A stretch of DNA of 64,000 nucleotides from Enoplosus armatus (GCF_043641665.1 NC_092188.1:19179704-19243703), one strand, 5' to 3'; shown: positions 1 through 13,348, numbered from the stretch's first letter. Numbers and translations are program-made. Notes: generated by a model from the letters alone, not told the origin.

Positions 1-1307
1 TGATTGTGTTGTGTGATTATTTTTTTCAAGTGTGTGTGAAAGTGTCTGCACATTTAGGTGTGAAGTGTGTAGTTATGTATAGGGATTTTATGTGTTTATC
101 TGCCTTTATTTGTTCTTGTGTATGTGCTTTTGTGACTGTAGAGATTTGTGTGTGTGTGGTATACTGTAGGGACATGTGAAATGCCCCCCCCCCCCTTGTT
201 TATGGGCCTTGTTAGCACAGGCTTGCCTTTCAATCTTCGTTACCAGCTTAAAATTCGATGTGTCGTACTTCCAGCTCACAGCAAGTGAACCGTGTATGAA
301 CGAATTAGTAATCTACACAAAGTGCTTAATCAAATCAGCGGCTGCCCCTGGAATAAATATTGTAGAATGTCTTGGGATATTCACTGTGAGCGGGTGAGGG
401 TTTGCTCAAAGATGCATATGTGGATATCATACCAGGCTGCCACTTAGATTGCAGTGTCGCACTGTGTGGTGCTGGCCTAAATCTGGCTCAGCCTGCCAAA
501 CAAAATAACCATTTCACTTTGCCAAATGCATATGTTTAAGTTTTGTGAAGAAGTGTAGGCTTTAGCAAATATTTTGGCGGGATTTAGAGTGTGGTATGGT
601 TTGGTAAACCTTATGTATAACTGATTTTGTCTAACATAAACAACTTTTATATGCCCAGTTCTGAAGGACCCGGCTCCCTCTTTTAACTTGAGCTAGTAGA
701 TGTTTGTGCGTCACACGGATAGCGGAGGCATCAGCCCTCGCAGCTCTGCTCTTCAATGAGGGATGGCAGGCAGAGGCTCTGCCACTCTCTCAAACGCTAC
801 CCCACCCTCTGGACTTATTAATGACAATAATTAGGGAGAAACCTCCCCGCGAAGCCCGCCAGAGTGATTAGCGCTTTAATGATGGAATGGGAGGTAGTGA
901 GCGCACACAGAATTGATTTACGTATTCGCCCTGACCTTTGGAATCCAATTTACGCATCCACAGGCAAAGGAAGAGTAGGTAAGAGATGAAGGAGAGTGAC
1001 AAGGATAGATAGAGAGTGAAAGAAAAGACGCCTGGCACTTGGAGTGTGACTGTAGTTTTTTATGAGGACTGAAGTAAAGGCATCTGTTTTTACATTTCTG
1101 AAGTCATTTTGTGGCTGTGAAGTAGGTTGAAGTCCTAGCAACAGAGCTAATAACAGTCTTACATGCCTGGCATTGAAAAATGATCTCTAATGTAAAATCT
1201 AATTTCTGCTTAGCGGTTATACAGTCATGTTATATTAAACCTGCCACTTCTTTCTTTCAAACACAACATTATTGTTGGATATGAACTCTCCATGCTTTGT
1301 CTTGCAG
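1..1307 (+). other. 3' end of the intron upstream of exon A
   Basis: No coding exon is visible. The first 175 bases are TG-rich without being a pure repeat, followed by a run of 12 C at 184-195. Positions 770-960 are free of simple repeats and carry several TAAT cores (TTATTAATGACAATAATTAG and nearby), so this part is a weak regulatory-element candidate. The last 40 bases are the acceptor region of exon A, with a CT-rich tract ending in CAG. The short open frames here (such as 176-397) have no recognisable protein features. Confidence 0.7.
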
Positions 1308-1422
1308 GATCCAAGCCCTTCATGTGCAAGATCTGTAACTTTGCCACCGCTCAGCTGGGAGACGCCAGGAACCACGTGAAGAGACACCTCGGCATGAGAG
1401 AGTACAAATGTGACATCTGTGG
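1308..1422 (+). CDS. znf407: Internal coding exon A of a C2H2 zinc-finger gene, probably znf407 (partial gene)
   Basis: The exon follows a pyrimidine-rich tract ending in TTGCAG and ends at a consensus GTGAGT donor at 1423. Its first two bases complete a codon begun in the previous exon. Then 37 codons read without a stop, beginning SKPFMCKICNF and ending EYKCDIC, and the last two bases (GG) start a Gly codon finished by exon B. It encodes one full finger of spacing C-x2-C-x12-H-x3-H, the linker LGMREYK, and the CxxC of a second finger. Such proteins are nuclear DNA-binding factors, and ZNF407 is reported as a transcriptional regulator. The motif and splice sites are seen directly. The name comes from memory of the ZNF407/ZNF335 C-terminal finger array and was not checked by search. 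The giant intron favours ZNF407. Coding status is nearly certain; the gene name is about 60 percent sure. The exon length is not a multiple of three, so skipping it would shift the frame. Confidence 0.85.
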
Positions 1423-3879
1423 GTGAGTTGCAAGGACTAACATCTTTTTAAATAGGATTGAAAACACTTTCTTTGAAAGCAAAGAGAGGATTCTAAACTC
1501 TAAAGGAGTGAAATTGACATTGGCAGTGTTACAACTTTAAAAAGAGACAGAGTGTAGACAAATCATTGAACTGAACCTTTACACCCCTACTCAATTATTT
1601 AAGTATGTGTATGTTAGCGTTAAAGGATTAGGTAAGTTTGGGACCAGTAAATTAACATTACATGATAACACAGCCTGCTGCCTCTATTAACATCTCATAT
1701 TTATCTGGAAACAAAAATAGGGATAGTTTAGGAGGAATTCAGTATAGCTTCCAGAACAAACAAAAACTGCCATCGTTCTTGAGAGTTGAAAGCAAACACC
1801 AGTGACAGCCAGCGAGTGGCTGTGGTCCTCCCATCAGGTGTAGGAAGGTTTCATGTTGGTGGTCTAAGGAGTGATCTGCTAATTATCTATTGTACAGCCC
1901 ACTTTAAATTGCGTTTGTCTCAAGCTAATTCATAATTCAATCCAATTTAACCCTGACCGACCACAAGAGAAGTCCTGCTAAACTGATGAGCTGTAGAAAA
2001 AAAACATTAAAACCTTCCACACACTGCTTAAATGAGCTTTTAATCCAAAGAATACAATTTGTATGTCTTTAGAAAAAGTCATACGCTGAGTTTAAATTCT
2101 ATTTCAGAAGGGTGAGAACATATCGATGCATGTGCTATTTGTGTACAAATAAAAAATAAAGTCAAGCTTGAAAGGTTTCGGCACATTTAATATTCTGGTT
2201 GAAACTCTAAATACACAGGCTATTATTTATTTAGGCAAGAAAACAATCAATTTAAAGGCACTTAATATTGACAAAAGCTGGCCGCAGTCCAAAAACAATC
2301 TAATAAATAAAATAATACAATTTCAGTTATAGTCTCACCTTAATGTGTGAAAAAGGTTTCTCTAACCTTTAACTGCTCCCAGGCCTTTTTTTAAAAAGAC
2401 AAATGCATCGCTCCAGTCAACTTTCCTCGTGAATTAAAGGTAAAAGAAATAGTTTATTTTACCTTCTTTATCGTTTTAGCTGTACAAATAATCCTAATTG
2501 GGAGTTTATGTAGGTAACCACGAGCCTATAAATACCCAGTAGCGCAAGAGTACAGTTATTATCCCACTACCTTGTACCCCCTACATGTAGACCATATGTT
2601 GTGTTCAGCTTGTTTCGTTCCCTCGGTAGACCTCCTCACTGCCTTGCCATGTTCAAATGGACGTGTTAAGCTGTTTAACATGCAGTCGGGGAATAGAGTA
2701 AATTGTGGGATTTCCAGCTTTGTGCCATCGAGCTTCTGCGGCTACACACTCGCTAAGATGAAGACATATGTAGAGTTATTAGTTTCTCCCTCTGTGTAAT
2801 TCTGTGTAAACCGTTCCATTTAGTTCAGTCGCGGGCCGATTTTGTTCTTCTAAAGCCGAGCAGAGCGAATGTGTTTATTTGCTCCCGCTGATGTTCGCAA
2901 ACATATTATAGCAGGAGCAAACAAGCTTTGGTTTAAACACAGCTTCTCCTTTAATGAGAGGAAAGGCTCATGTTTCACAAGCCCTCCAGCTGAAAACCCT
3001 CTCTCCCACACACGCACACACATACGGAACTGTCCCCCAATATGCCTTTAAATGGGACTACTAAATACAGCCCCTGGTTTCACAAATCATACGGATGGAG
3101 GAGCTGTGCGCTGCCAGTGCCAGCCACTGGTGACAAATCGGCCCTGTGTGTGCTTTCAGTACTGACTGATCACCAGGCCATCCCTCCTCTTGACTAAAGA
3201 GCAGCAAACACAAAGAAACCCCCAGAAACACCCTCATTAAGGCCAGAGCCATACATACTCATAGCCTGCTCCCCTTTCCCAAACTTTTCACGTTTGATGA
3301 TATGTCCTAACCTGAATCTAAAGCACGCTACTAATGGATGGCCATGTTTCAGGTATAATGCGTAAAGAGAGATTATAGTGCGATTAAGTTCTGCATTCTC
3401 CCGCGGATACTAATGACGGTGCAACATTTCACGTTACCAAATAAAAGTTATTTTCCGCATATTTGTTTAAAATCACCATTAATCATTTCAATTAACACAA
3501 GACGATGTTTCTGCTCCTTTTTTACAGTATACAATTCGTGTTTCATTAATTTATTTCATGCTTACACACTCGTGGGCCTCCATGGGGCATGGAGTTTTGT
3601 TGGTTTAGTTTATTGCCATTTTGTTTAGAGAGTCGCCTCAGCATATTGTTAGTGTATTTTTTCTTTCTTTTCCTTTACTTAAAAAAAAAAAAAGATCTCC
3701 CCCCACTGCCATCGATTGCTGTGTTTCCCTTGTTAAACTTTCAGACTGGAAGATTACCTCCGCTCTGACACTGTGAGCGAATGGATGTGCTGCACCTTGG
3801 CTGTCCACCTCACTTTAGCTTCAGCTCGCTGCCGCCGGTCTCTTCCCAGGAGCGAGGGAGGGGGGGGGACTTGTTGATA

Positions 3880-4010
3880 GTTAAAGATCATATTGTTGTG
3901 GCATTTAATTAACAAATGCAAATGAAAGGCCAGGACAGATTGGAACCCTTGACCATGCTGCCAATCAAACCTGAGTGGGCTGGTCAGAGCCTCGCTCATC
4001 ATCGCTAACA
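3880..4010. promoter_or_regulatory. Candidate enhancer block with a POU octamer
   Basis: A repeat-free block with TTTAATTAAC next to a perfect octamer ATGCAAAT (3916-3923), then CCAATCA. Octamers bind POU proteins. Function is inferred only from motif density. Confidence 0.3.
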
Positions 4011-5204
4011 CTTTATAGGCTTTCTGTCTCGGCCTCCCCGTTTCTCTTCCCCGTTTGTCCATGTTTCTACCTATCCGTTTGCCTGTATGTGTCTTTATTT
4101 TAAAACAGACTGATCCATCTTAATTTGCCTATAAAGAACTCTTAAGGTGCAAAAACAGCAGAAAAACACAAATTGGGTGTTGGCATGCAAGATAAGATTT
4201 CTCATATTTAATTGGTTGAAAAAATCCTCCAGCATGTGAGACGGCAGATTCTTGCCTTTCTTCCCGGCATGTTTTGTCCACAGTGGGGCTCGGCCACTTA
4301 ATGAGCCTCCTCCTCATCTCCTCCTTCATCTTCAACAGAAAGGCCCTGGATTCAGCATTTCCACCCTCCCGCTTTCTTGTCCTCCCCAAAGATGCAATGG
4401 ACATCCAGTGCTGTTGTAGGTGTTAAATTATGCATAAACAGTGTAAATGCTTTGAGGCATTGGTTTAATATCTTAGCCCAGGCCTTAGAAGTATTAACAC
4501 TATCAAGGACATGGATTGTCCTCTTGTGGACTGCCGTTTTATGATTATGGGTCATAAGCTGCCCGTTTCCCAGTGTCACTTCAGGAATTTGAACCAAACT
4601 TAAAAACGTTGCAGTCTCACAACACAAAAAGTTTGCGACGTGCTAAAGTTTGTCTTCTCTGTGGAGGAGGCTGCATTGTGTTTTTCCCTCCCTCCCTCCC
4701 TTGTCTCAGTTTTCTTGACTTAGTGTTGGAGAGAGTATATATAGTCATGATTTCATGTTGTGTTGTGTGTGTGATTTGACTGTTAACAGGATGGGGCTGG
4801 CTCATGTCAGGGTTTTTATGTCCCCCCTGTCTTGTGAGATTGTCTGGTCTGTTCCCAGAATAGCCCATCAGTTCCGCCCTGCGTGGCTCATCCGCTGTAA
4901 TGTGCCTTAATGCCCGGGCCTGTATGAGTAGTGTGAGGCCTGGCAGTGACAGTGGAGGAGCATCTTAGCTTGCTGCTTATCCAGAGAAAGCCGTCACTTA
5001 ACTCAGCCCCTCTATTGTCTATCCACACCCCTCTCCTTCTCCCCTGACGTGATTCTCTATAATCCTCAAACAGATTCTGGTTAGAACTCCCTGAGAACTA
5101 TTTTTATGTTTTTTTTCCTCCCCTCCTCCCTTTTAAACATTAATGGTTGTTGCAGATGAAGAGAGGGATCCCTATGAGGATGATTATAATGTCACTCCAC
5201 TGAT

Positions 5205-5395
5205 CTCCCGCCGCCCCGAAATAATTGTACATCATCGCTTCATAACGTGTCAGAGGGACACGTTGGTGGCGTGCAATTAAAACCGCAGAATATAATACAC
5301 CAAATTACTGCCTGTCAGGCCTATGAACAACACACTCGGTATTTGAGTTACACTTAATCATCACGTACATTAGCGATTTCGCTAAGATCCCGCCA
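5205..5395. promoter_or_regulatory. Candidate regulatory block with three exact dyads
   Basis: Three inverted repeats lie within 142 bp: AACGTGTC-AGAGG-GACACGTT (5244-5264), GCCTG-T-CAGGC (5310-5320) and TTAGCGA-TT-TCGCTAA (5370-5385). The block has no simple repeat, and TAAT-type cores lie between the dyads. Confidence 0.35.
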
Positions 5396-8058
5396 CCCCA
5401 CCCCCTCCGCTCATACAGCAAGGGCGTGAAACCCACTGCTCCTTATAGGCTTAGGGATTGTGTGTGTGATACACAGCTCTAGGGTAGCTATGTATTTATG
5501 TTGGAGTTAGACCTTTTGAAAGCTCTAAAAGTCCTAAATGATATAGCTGTGTGTGACCAAGAGCGTGCACCATGTGTTGGCAGGAACTGGAAGCAGGCAT
5601 TCTGAATTCATTAACACACAACAGATACGTAAACACTGAATATTTTCCTTGAACGGTTCAGATTCAATAAGCCCTTTGTGTTTGCATATTTCATTAGTGC
5701 TTTCATCAACCCTCAGATGCCTGTAAATATGCAGTTGCAGGCATGTAAAGTGAGAAAATATAAACATTAAAAAAGACCACCTCACGGCAAACTACCGCCA
5801 ATCTTTTTCTGTATTTGAATGAACCTCATAATTTTTTTGTCAGGCCTTAGAGTTGGCAAGCTAACTTTGACTCAGGAGTTGAGCCCTCCAGTGCATCCCT
5901 GAACTTCTGTATAGACAAGATGGCAACCACATATTTATATGTCTAGTGTATTTACTCCTTATCTAAATGGGTATGCTCCTTTTTTCTTGTTTTGATCCAT
6001 CTAATTTGCTCATCAGACACAGGGCCCGGTATTTATTCCCATCAGGAAGATCTATTAATGTTTACTGCTTCGGACACTTAAGAGTTGGTGTCTGGGAACA
6101 TGGTCCTTGTCAGTCAGCGTAGTCCCCTTCACCAAAATAAACACATTTTGCTCTGATGCATTTAACTAAATTTAGTGTGCCATTATCGGAAATGAAATAA
6201 GTAACGCTAAAGGTCATTTGGAAAATAATGCAGAAAGGCTGGTCTGGAAAGGTTAAGTATGTGACGGAGCTGTTCTGATGATAACGAGGGCTGCGTATGG
6301 CTTGGAGAGCCCGGCATCCTGGTTTGACTCGGCACTCTGCGATCGCTCTTTATGACCGAGACAGCTTTACAGCCCGTTACCCCCCCATAACACGATAAAG
6401 CGCAGCATAATGGATTGGATGTGTTTAGTAGCCTTGGGCTGATGTATGTAAAATTAATGTTTTTTGCAATAGAAACACACTCGTGCACAGGCACACATGC
6501 ACACACAGAAAAAGGCGAGAGAAGAAAAAGAGAGGAGAGAGAGAGAAATCAATTCTAGACAGCATCGATGTATCAATATAAATCCACCAGCGTACAGTTT
6601 TACACTTTTTATACTTGTTTTGGAGCTGGGTTGTCAAACTTTATTTGTCCTCGCAGATATCTCTCAGCTGAAGAGATGACAACAAACATATGGCTTCATT
6701 AGTCGAGTTTGGATTATAGGCCCAATACTCAGCAGAAAGGCGATGAATGCTATTAAATTTGTGTTTCAAATTACACAGTGCGAGTACTTGAGGGAGATAG
6801 TCTGTTTGCTCAGTCAGTCTCGTGTTGGTGAAAGGATGCTTTTGAAGAGTTTGAATGGGACCCCGCTCAGCATCTCTGAGCACGAGAGACAAAGAGAGAA
6901 ATCTCTGTCAGCAGATCAGTCCTATTAGGTTTTAATAACAATCTCATATTCTTTAGTGGGCCCAGAACAGGGGCCTGGGGGCTTCATAATCGGAGCATTT
7001 CACTTTAATCAAAGACAAACAAAAACAAACATTGGGTCTAGACGCTAAACGGCAAGATCAGTAGTTAAGCTAGGGAGCCAACACAGCACATAGGCTTATG
7101 ATGGTAAGTTATACTACTCTTGAGGACGTCTCAGTTAAGAGGCTATTGTCTTCAATAGGTATGCTCTCACTAGCTTCTCTTCTAAAACATTAAACTTCTT
7201 GTGGCGTCAGCTTTTCTATCACTTTTTGCTTTTGATGCAGAACTTGCAGGACAAAAATTAAGTAGAAGTAATTAGTAGCAATTAGAATAGGGTAGTTTTT
7301 GCCTTTCCACACCCTATCTTGATAAAATTTATACACTTTGAATTTACCTTCTAAAGATTAACATCAGCTAACAAAGGCGAATTAGCTCCACAGAAACATT
7401 TTCAAGTTTGCACCCTCCACCCCAAAACCAGGCCGCCACAAAAGAAGTGTGAACTTTATCCTTTAAAGTAGTTGAATTATTCTAAAAAATGTTGCAGAAC
7501 AATCTATTCTATAGAGCTAATCATGTCATAGGTATATTGTAGGAGAAAAAAAATAAAGAGGGTAAAGTTAATGAGTGATTAACAACAGCAATTAAAAGAT
7601 GAAGAGCAAGGCAGATGAAAAAAGGGGTGTAATTAAAATATCAGTCCTCTCATTGTCAGAAGTGCGAGTGTCATCTATTGTGCACTTATTAAAAAGCTGG
7701 GTGGAGGGGAAGGAGCAAACGGCGCTTAATTCCAGCAGCCCAAAGTGTCTGGTAATCTGCCCATGGATGGAGCTGGAAAAGGCTGTAACTCATGTTTAAG
7801 TGTTGGGGCCGTGTCATTGCAGGTTCACAGTCATGCATTTCTGTGTTGACACCCATCGGGGCAGGGGATATTTGGCAGTCAGGAGTAATTTAACTTAATT
7901 AATGGGATGCATATTTGATGGAGGAATAAAATATCCCGGCTCAGCAAAGTGGAAAAGGGGAAAGATTTAGTGGGAGTTAAAGGTGGAGGGGAGAGTAATT
8001 TGTGCATTCAGTTACCGGCTGCTTGAGAGACAGAGAGGGAGAGAGCAAAGGAGAGGGC

Positions 8059-8062
<4 letters not shown>

Positions 8063-8107
<45 letters not shown>
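8063..8107. repeat. (GA)n microsatellite
   Basis: A nearly pure GA dinucleotide tract with one C interruption near the end, seen directly. Confidence 0.9.
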
Positions 8108-8672
8108 CTGATAAAAATGGCAACCGGGAGAGGAAGGGAAGGGGAGGATGAGAGATGGATGGTTGACACAAAGCTGAGCTGATGTGTAGAGGGGAATGGG
8201 CTGTCCCTCCATTGAGAGGGCCATCAGACTGACAACGCTTGATTTAATTGATATCCGGACTGAGCCCTTCCTCAGCGCAAACAGACACATTACGCTGGTT
8301 TGCAAACTTGTGGCAGAGCTTGCTGGCTGCCAAGGGCCTTTTTAATATTCATGAGGGGGCTTTTAAGGGTGTTCGGCAACCGTCTCCTCCCTCCACCACC
8401 GCCGCCACTCGCTTTCCAACATGTCTTTACTACCAACACACACACTTTACCTTCCGCACACTCACAGCAGACACGCAACACGCTGGTTCCCCCAGACAAA
8501 CCCGTGGCCTGACGAAAAGCTGTCACGCTGCTCTTAATCTCCCCTGGCACTTTTTAATTGACTTCCTGTAGGTATAGATTATTTTCATGGCGAGTCTGAC
8601 ACAGAGATGTTTGATACCGTCCCGGAGACTGGCATCTGGGCTGCTTGTAGCTCACCGGAGATGACGCTGCTA

Positions 8673-8684
8673 TCTCGGTCTCTG

Positions 8685-8727
<43 letters not shown>

Positions 8728-8731
8728 GTGT
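8673..8731. repeat. (TCTCTG)n / (TC)n microsatellite
   Basis: Four or more copies of the hexamer TCTCTG pass into a pure TC tract and then TGTG. Confidence 0.9.
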
Positions 8732-9120
8732 GATGGCCAGACTTATTGGGGGAACAGGGGAGAGGTAAAATACAATCAGTCATTGCCATCATCATAATTG
8801 AGCTGATGTACCTGCTGGGAGTGCTGGGGAAATGTTGGCTTGGGTGGAAGGGAGGCTCTTTGTGTCTGACTGAAGCTGTTAGTGGCATTAGACCGATATA
8901 CAAGGCAGGTATTGGCCTCCTCTTAAAAACTGGATGTGAGCCAGTCTGCGCTGTCCAATTGATATGATGGATATGATGTAGTTTGTTTGATTACATGCTG
9001 TATTTATTGTAGAATTAATCAACACTATGCTGCTTGTCTGAGGTAAGCTCTTAAGTCTAATGAAACAGTTTGATCAGCTTCCAAACAATTATGCATGGAT
9101 TATGGTTATGATTAGTAGTT

Positions 9121-9197
9121 AGGTCAAGTTCATTTGTATAGCCCAGTATTACTTATGGTGTCTCAGTGAGCTTTACAAGCCCACAGCATCAGCAGTT
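9121..9197. repeat. Probable fragment of a dispersed fish repeat
   Basis: The stretch has CAAGTTCATTTGTATAGCCC, then a CAGTGAGCTTTACAAG core and ACAGCATCAGCAG. It resembles a widespread fish repeat that contains TTTATATAGCCCAATAT and GGGCTTTACAA motifs. The identification rests on recall and on a short match. Confidence 0.4.
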
Positions 9198-11787
9198 CCT
9201 AATCCAGCCAGACCAGGGAAACCGGCTGGGTGTGGAACAGGAGCTGTAGGTGGGAAAATGATAATTACAGTTGTAAGAGATTGAAATTCAAACAGTTCTG
9301 TAATCCAACAGTGAGGTTATGATATGTTCCACACCATTGTCCAATGTCCCTTGTCCCAATGTTGTGTCCAAGGCTTTTTTTCTCCATAACTGGGATGAGA
9401 ATCTCAGACAAACACTGAGTCTTTGTAAGTTTTTGGATATTTTGGCCCTGAAAATGGTGACATTTCAAGTTATGAAATACTGGCACAAACTGTCTGCTGT
9501 CGGTGGCTTGAGTCCAAAAAACATTGTTAGTGATTCAAGCCTTCATATCCATCGGTACGCCAAATACCGCTCTCACTTTGTGTAACACATGTGGTCTGGC
9601 CCACACATGCTCATAGCAGGCACACAGGCGGACAGGGCCTCCTCCTACACACTACCATCTATTTACACACTCGTACACACACTCTAACTCGCCCTTTTCT
9701 ATTTTGATGAAAGACTGTAGATACTACATCGTGATTTAAACAGGAAGGGGTAACATCATGTTTGAGGTTCTCAAAGTGGGGTCTGGGGGCCAGCAAGGAT
9801 CCATAGTGGGGGTTCATTTTATTGTTATTTCCAACTCATGAAGATTAATCAGAGACAGGATTTACAAGTTTCTTTGCCTCCACTCTCAGCAGTCTTACGG
9901 TGTAAGGAGAGTTATGTGATTTGTATATTATCAAACAAACTATATCTAAAACTGCTCTCAGATGGTGATTGTTAGTCGTGATCTTTATGGATAGGGTTCC
10001 ATTTTGTGTTGCAGATCTATTGAGGAGTGCGCCTGTTTCATAATATGTCACTTGTATCAGTAGGCTTAAGTTTCGCACTCATTCTCTGTAGTCCATCATT
10101 TTGTAGACTCCTTCAGCCTTAATATCACACGATCCAGATGATTCTCAGATTTATGAAGTGATATTGACCATTGTCTTTGCGAAACAGATAATAAGCAGTG
10201 ATGAATGGGTGACATTAGTGATGAAATTACATCAACCTTAACAGGCTATTGTATTAACACACCTAGCCGATCCCACTCCTCTCCACTGCCCGTTTAATTG
10301 ATTAATTGCTGACATGGATGGATGAGGCGTTGTGGGTCCTGAATCGGTGGCTGATTGCTAGTCAACCATAAACAGGAGCAGCCACAGTGGGCCCTCAAGG
10401 GCAATATTCATGCTCCCCAACCTTATGGTGATTCCTTATCCAGCTCTGACAAGAGGAAAAATATTCGGCCATAAAAACGCTGGTATCACCGGGCTGACAT
10501 AAAGCCCTCCGTCACTCCCTCTCTCTCCTTGCCTGAGTTGCGTCTCCTTTAGCTCTCAGTCGCTCAGCACACCCGTCGGACTCTGAAATCACCCATCCTC
10601 CTATGCACGTGGAGCTACAGTCCCTCAGGTAGCCCCAGCTTTAAATATGAGCAAATAATGGCGGAGTGAGTGATGCTACCTGTGTCCTTGACTAGGATCC
10701 TCTGTGTGCTATATCCACATCTCACTGTCTCCGAGCCCCATGGGACGCATAAAACACCCCCGTAGAAAAACTCCCAAGGCTTGTTGGTGGCATCGGTTGG
10801 ATGGATGCAGGGATGCAGAAAGGCAATGAGGTCTTTGTGTATGTTTATGCAAGTGTGGAGGGCGGGTAGATATAATGTTTACACTGCTGTGTGTTTAATG
10901 AGAGGGGCACTGTGTCCACTTTAATGTGTTTGCATTTCAGATGTGGTGCAACAAAGTTATTAAAACATTATACGGCATATCACATCTCTTTTATGTCTTG
11001 CTGTTTGTTTGCCTGCATCTTCGTGGCCCTGGTAGCTCATGTTGGGTTCAGTGGTGGAAAAGGTTAGGATCATGCTTTGTAGCTGCCACTAAAATCTCCT
11101 CATCAGCACAGCTGCCACCAAATTGTGCCGAAGCTCCTGGCAGGGGCAGATGGGGGTAATTTTTTGAGGAGGATAAAGTGTAAGGAGGGAGGGGAAACGG
11201 GTAGGGGGGAGCCGCTTGCCTTCCAGTCCGGTATCCACAAGTGTCAGGCCTGCAGGAAAAGGAGTGGACATGTGGCCAGAAAAGTAGAAGACCCCATTGT
11301 CAGCCACGCTGTCTTTACTCTCCCCAACACTGCACCACGTTAACCCCCGCGCCACTGAGCCCCTTCAGACAGAGGCGTAGGTCTGAACCCCTGCAGCCGG
11401 CCGTGAAAACGCTGACACATCGATTACCCTGCGGGAAAAAAACGTTGAGCGTGATGAGGAGGAGCGCGCTGTGTGAAGAGGAAGCATTTATTCATTTATT
11501 CTGTTTATTCAGCAAAACAAACAGAGGTCAGGATTATGCTACAACACTGATAGCTCTGTGTCTATTACGGTTAAATTTCAAATTAGGGGGTTCACTTTGC
11601 CCACTTTTATGGTCACTTCAAAGCCTGCCTGCTGCCTCCCAAGCCCCCCAGCAAAATCTGATTACTTCCTTTTACAGGCTACATAAGCTTCAAGTAAGAG
11701 CCAAAAAACTAATTTGTTTCTTTGAGTCCCGTTTGGAGCTCAAGGAAAACACTCGCTGGTGTTCTTGACTTGCGGTCTTTTCATCGG

Positions 11788-11801
11788 ACATTAGATGGCG
11801 C
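11788..11801 (+). promoter_or_regulatory. CTCF-like core motif
   Basis: ACATTAGATGGCGC matches 12 of 14 positions of the CTCF core CCASYAGRKGGCRS as I remember it. CTCF sites commonly mark contact-domain boundaries and loops. A single motif match is weak evidence. Confidence 0.3.
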
Positions 11802-12509
11802 CATTCAACTTGCTAGAAACCCACGGTCACAGACTTGATTTGCAATATGTGACTGGCTGGTGTGTGGTACATGTGGATCTCTTGCATGAATGAAATGCAA
11901 TTAAGATTCTATTCGCTCTGTTTAAAGGTTTGTTCAAGTCTGTGACTTTTTAAACATTTATTTCAATTGATATTTGTCATTTTGAAATAAAATACAGCCA
12001 CAACATGCGTTGGGTGTAATTGTATAGGTTGGTGGCGATGTCAGAACTGGTGGAAGACAGATAATGACGTGAAACTTTGTTGCTGGTTTATTTCAGGTTA
12101 CAAGCAAAATGTAGAATTAATGAATTAAACGTGTAGATGCCTACAAAGGGAGATGGCTCATTTAAATGTCCAACGCTTGCCAAAGTCATACTTTCAAAAG
12201 TAGAACATTTGTTAACAGAATATTTCCCCCGTATCTTTGGTGAGATGGTAGACTACCACAGTGGGTGTTAGTGCAGTTGTAAATGAGTTGGAGTTGGAGG
12301 CTGGGCTTGTGGCAGGGCAGACGTAGTATTCAGAGGGGTGTCCCTGCCGGTGCTGCTTTAACTAGGACAAGCCTCTCTATACCGGTGGACCTCAGGGGCC
12401 GATCAGCAGGTCTCAGGAGAGGCTCCCCGCACCGCCGTCTAACCAGGCCTGTCACGAGGGGGCTGATGCTGGGCTGGCTGGCTGGGTGTGGGGCTGCTGT
12501 GATGGTAGT

Positions 12510-12537
12510 GGGTGGTGGGTGGGTGAGTGGGTGGGGG
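12510..12537 (+). other. G-quadruplex-capable stretch
   Basis: Five G runs of three or more, with loops of 4, 1, 5 and 1 bases, fit the canonical G3-N1-7 rule on the transcribed-sense strand. Confidence 0.6.
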
Positions 12538-13279
12538 CTGACATGCCGAGAGGGCAATTACAGCAAGGACAAAGACTACACAGTGATAAGTCCCCACAGC
12601 ACCCTAATGAAGAGAGCAGGTTAGCCTGCTAAGAGGACTGGGGAAATGAGCATGGTCTCAGTGTGTATTTGTTTGTATGCGAGTGTGTTTGTGTGTGTTT
12701 AACCTACCCGAGGAGGATACATTTTCTGAGGTCATGTTGCTACCATGCTCGCTAACCTCACTGACTGATGTCTTCCCAAGCTGGTGTTTTCTCCTCATAG
12801 AGCAAAAGCAAACAACGACATGAAACTGGAAACCAGTGCATCTTTAGGGAATTGTGTTCCTGTAGCTGTGTATAGTGAGAAAGAAAGTCCCAATGCAAGC
12901 TATTAATGAAATGAAACCTTTAAAATATCATGCCTTCGGTGGATAATTGTTGCACATTAGCGGATCTACAATTTGTTTTTATCACACCACTTAATGATTT
13001 TTTTAATAATATCCCACTTAAAAATTCAGTACATTATATCCTGCATTTTCTACGTGAGTTAAGTCGATGAGTCTGTAGGTCAGCAGTTGTGGAAAATTAT
13101 TCTTGGTGAGAAAATAAGTTAGAAAAGAGGGAGCGTAAAACAGAAAATGAAAACGGGAAAGGGAATCATTTCCAGAGAAGGATTAACTGCTTTCCTCTTT
13201 TGGTCACTTTCTGCATATCCAGCCTGGATGTGATTATAGCCAGATCATGTTATCAGGCAACAGATCCCAGATGCACCAA

Positions 13280-13348
13280 CACTCTTCTTCTCTTCTTCTT
13301 CTTTCTTTTCTTCTAACCTTTTTTTTTTTCCTTCTTTATTTTTCTTTG
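13280..13348. repeat. Pyrimidine-rich CTT tract with T-run
   Basis: An impure CTT/TTC repeat followed by a run of T and further T-rich sequence, then a G-rich stretch at 13350-13365. Confidence 0.75.

Larger units (their letters stand above)
1423..8062 (+). other. Giant intron, part 1: single-copy-looking DNA with candidate regulatory blocks
   Basis: No exon, RNA gene or intact mobile element is recognised. Most of the part is moderately AT-rich unique-looking sequence with a 13-A run at 3681-3693. Blocks at 3880-4010 and 5205-5395 stand out for TAAT/octamer content and exact dyads and are listed separately. A TATAAATA string at 2527 has no supporting promoter context. Confidence 0.6.

Noticed and set aside
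2527..2534. TATAAATA box
   Set aside because: No initiator, CpG block or first exon nearby. Such strings are frequent in AT-rich introns.
11241..11768. 175-codon open frame on the + strand
   Set aside because: No recognisable domain, no splice-site support and mixed composition. It is consistent with a chance open frame in an intron.
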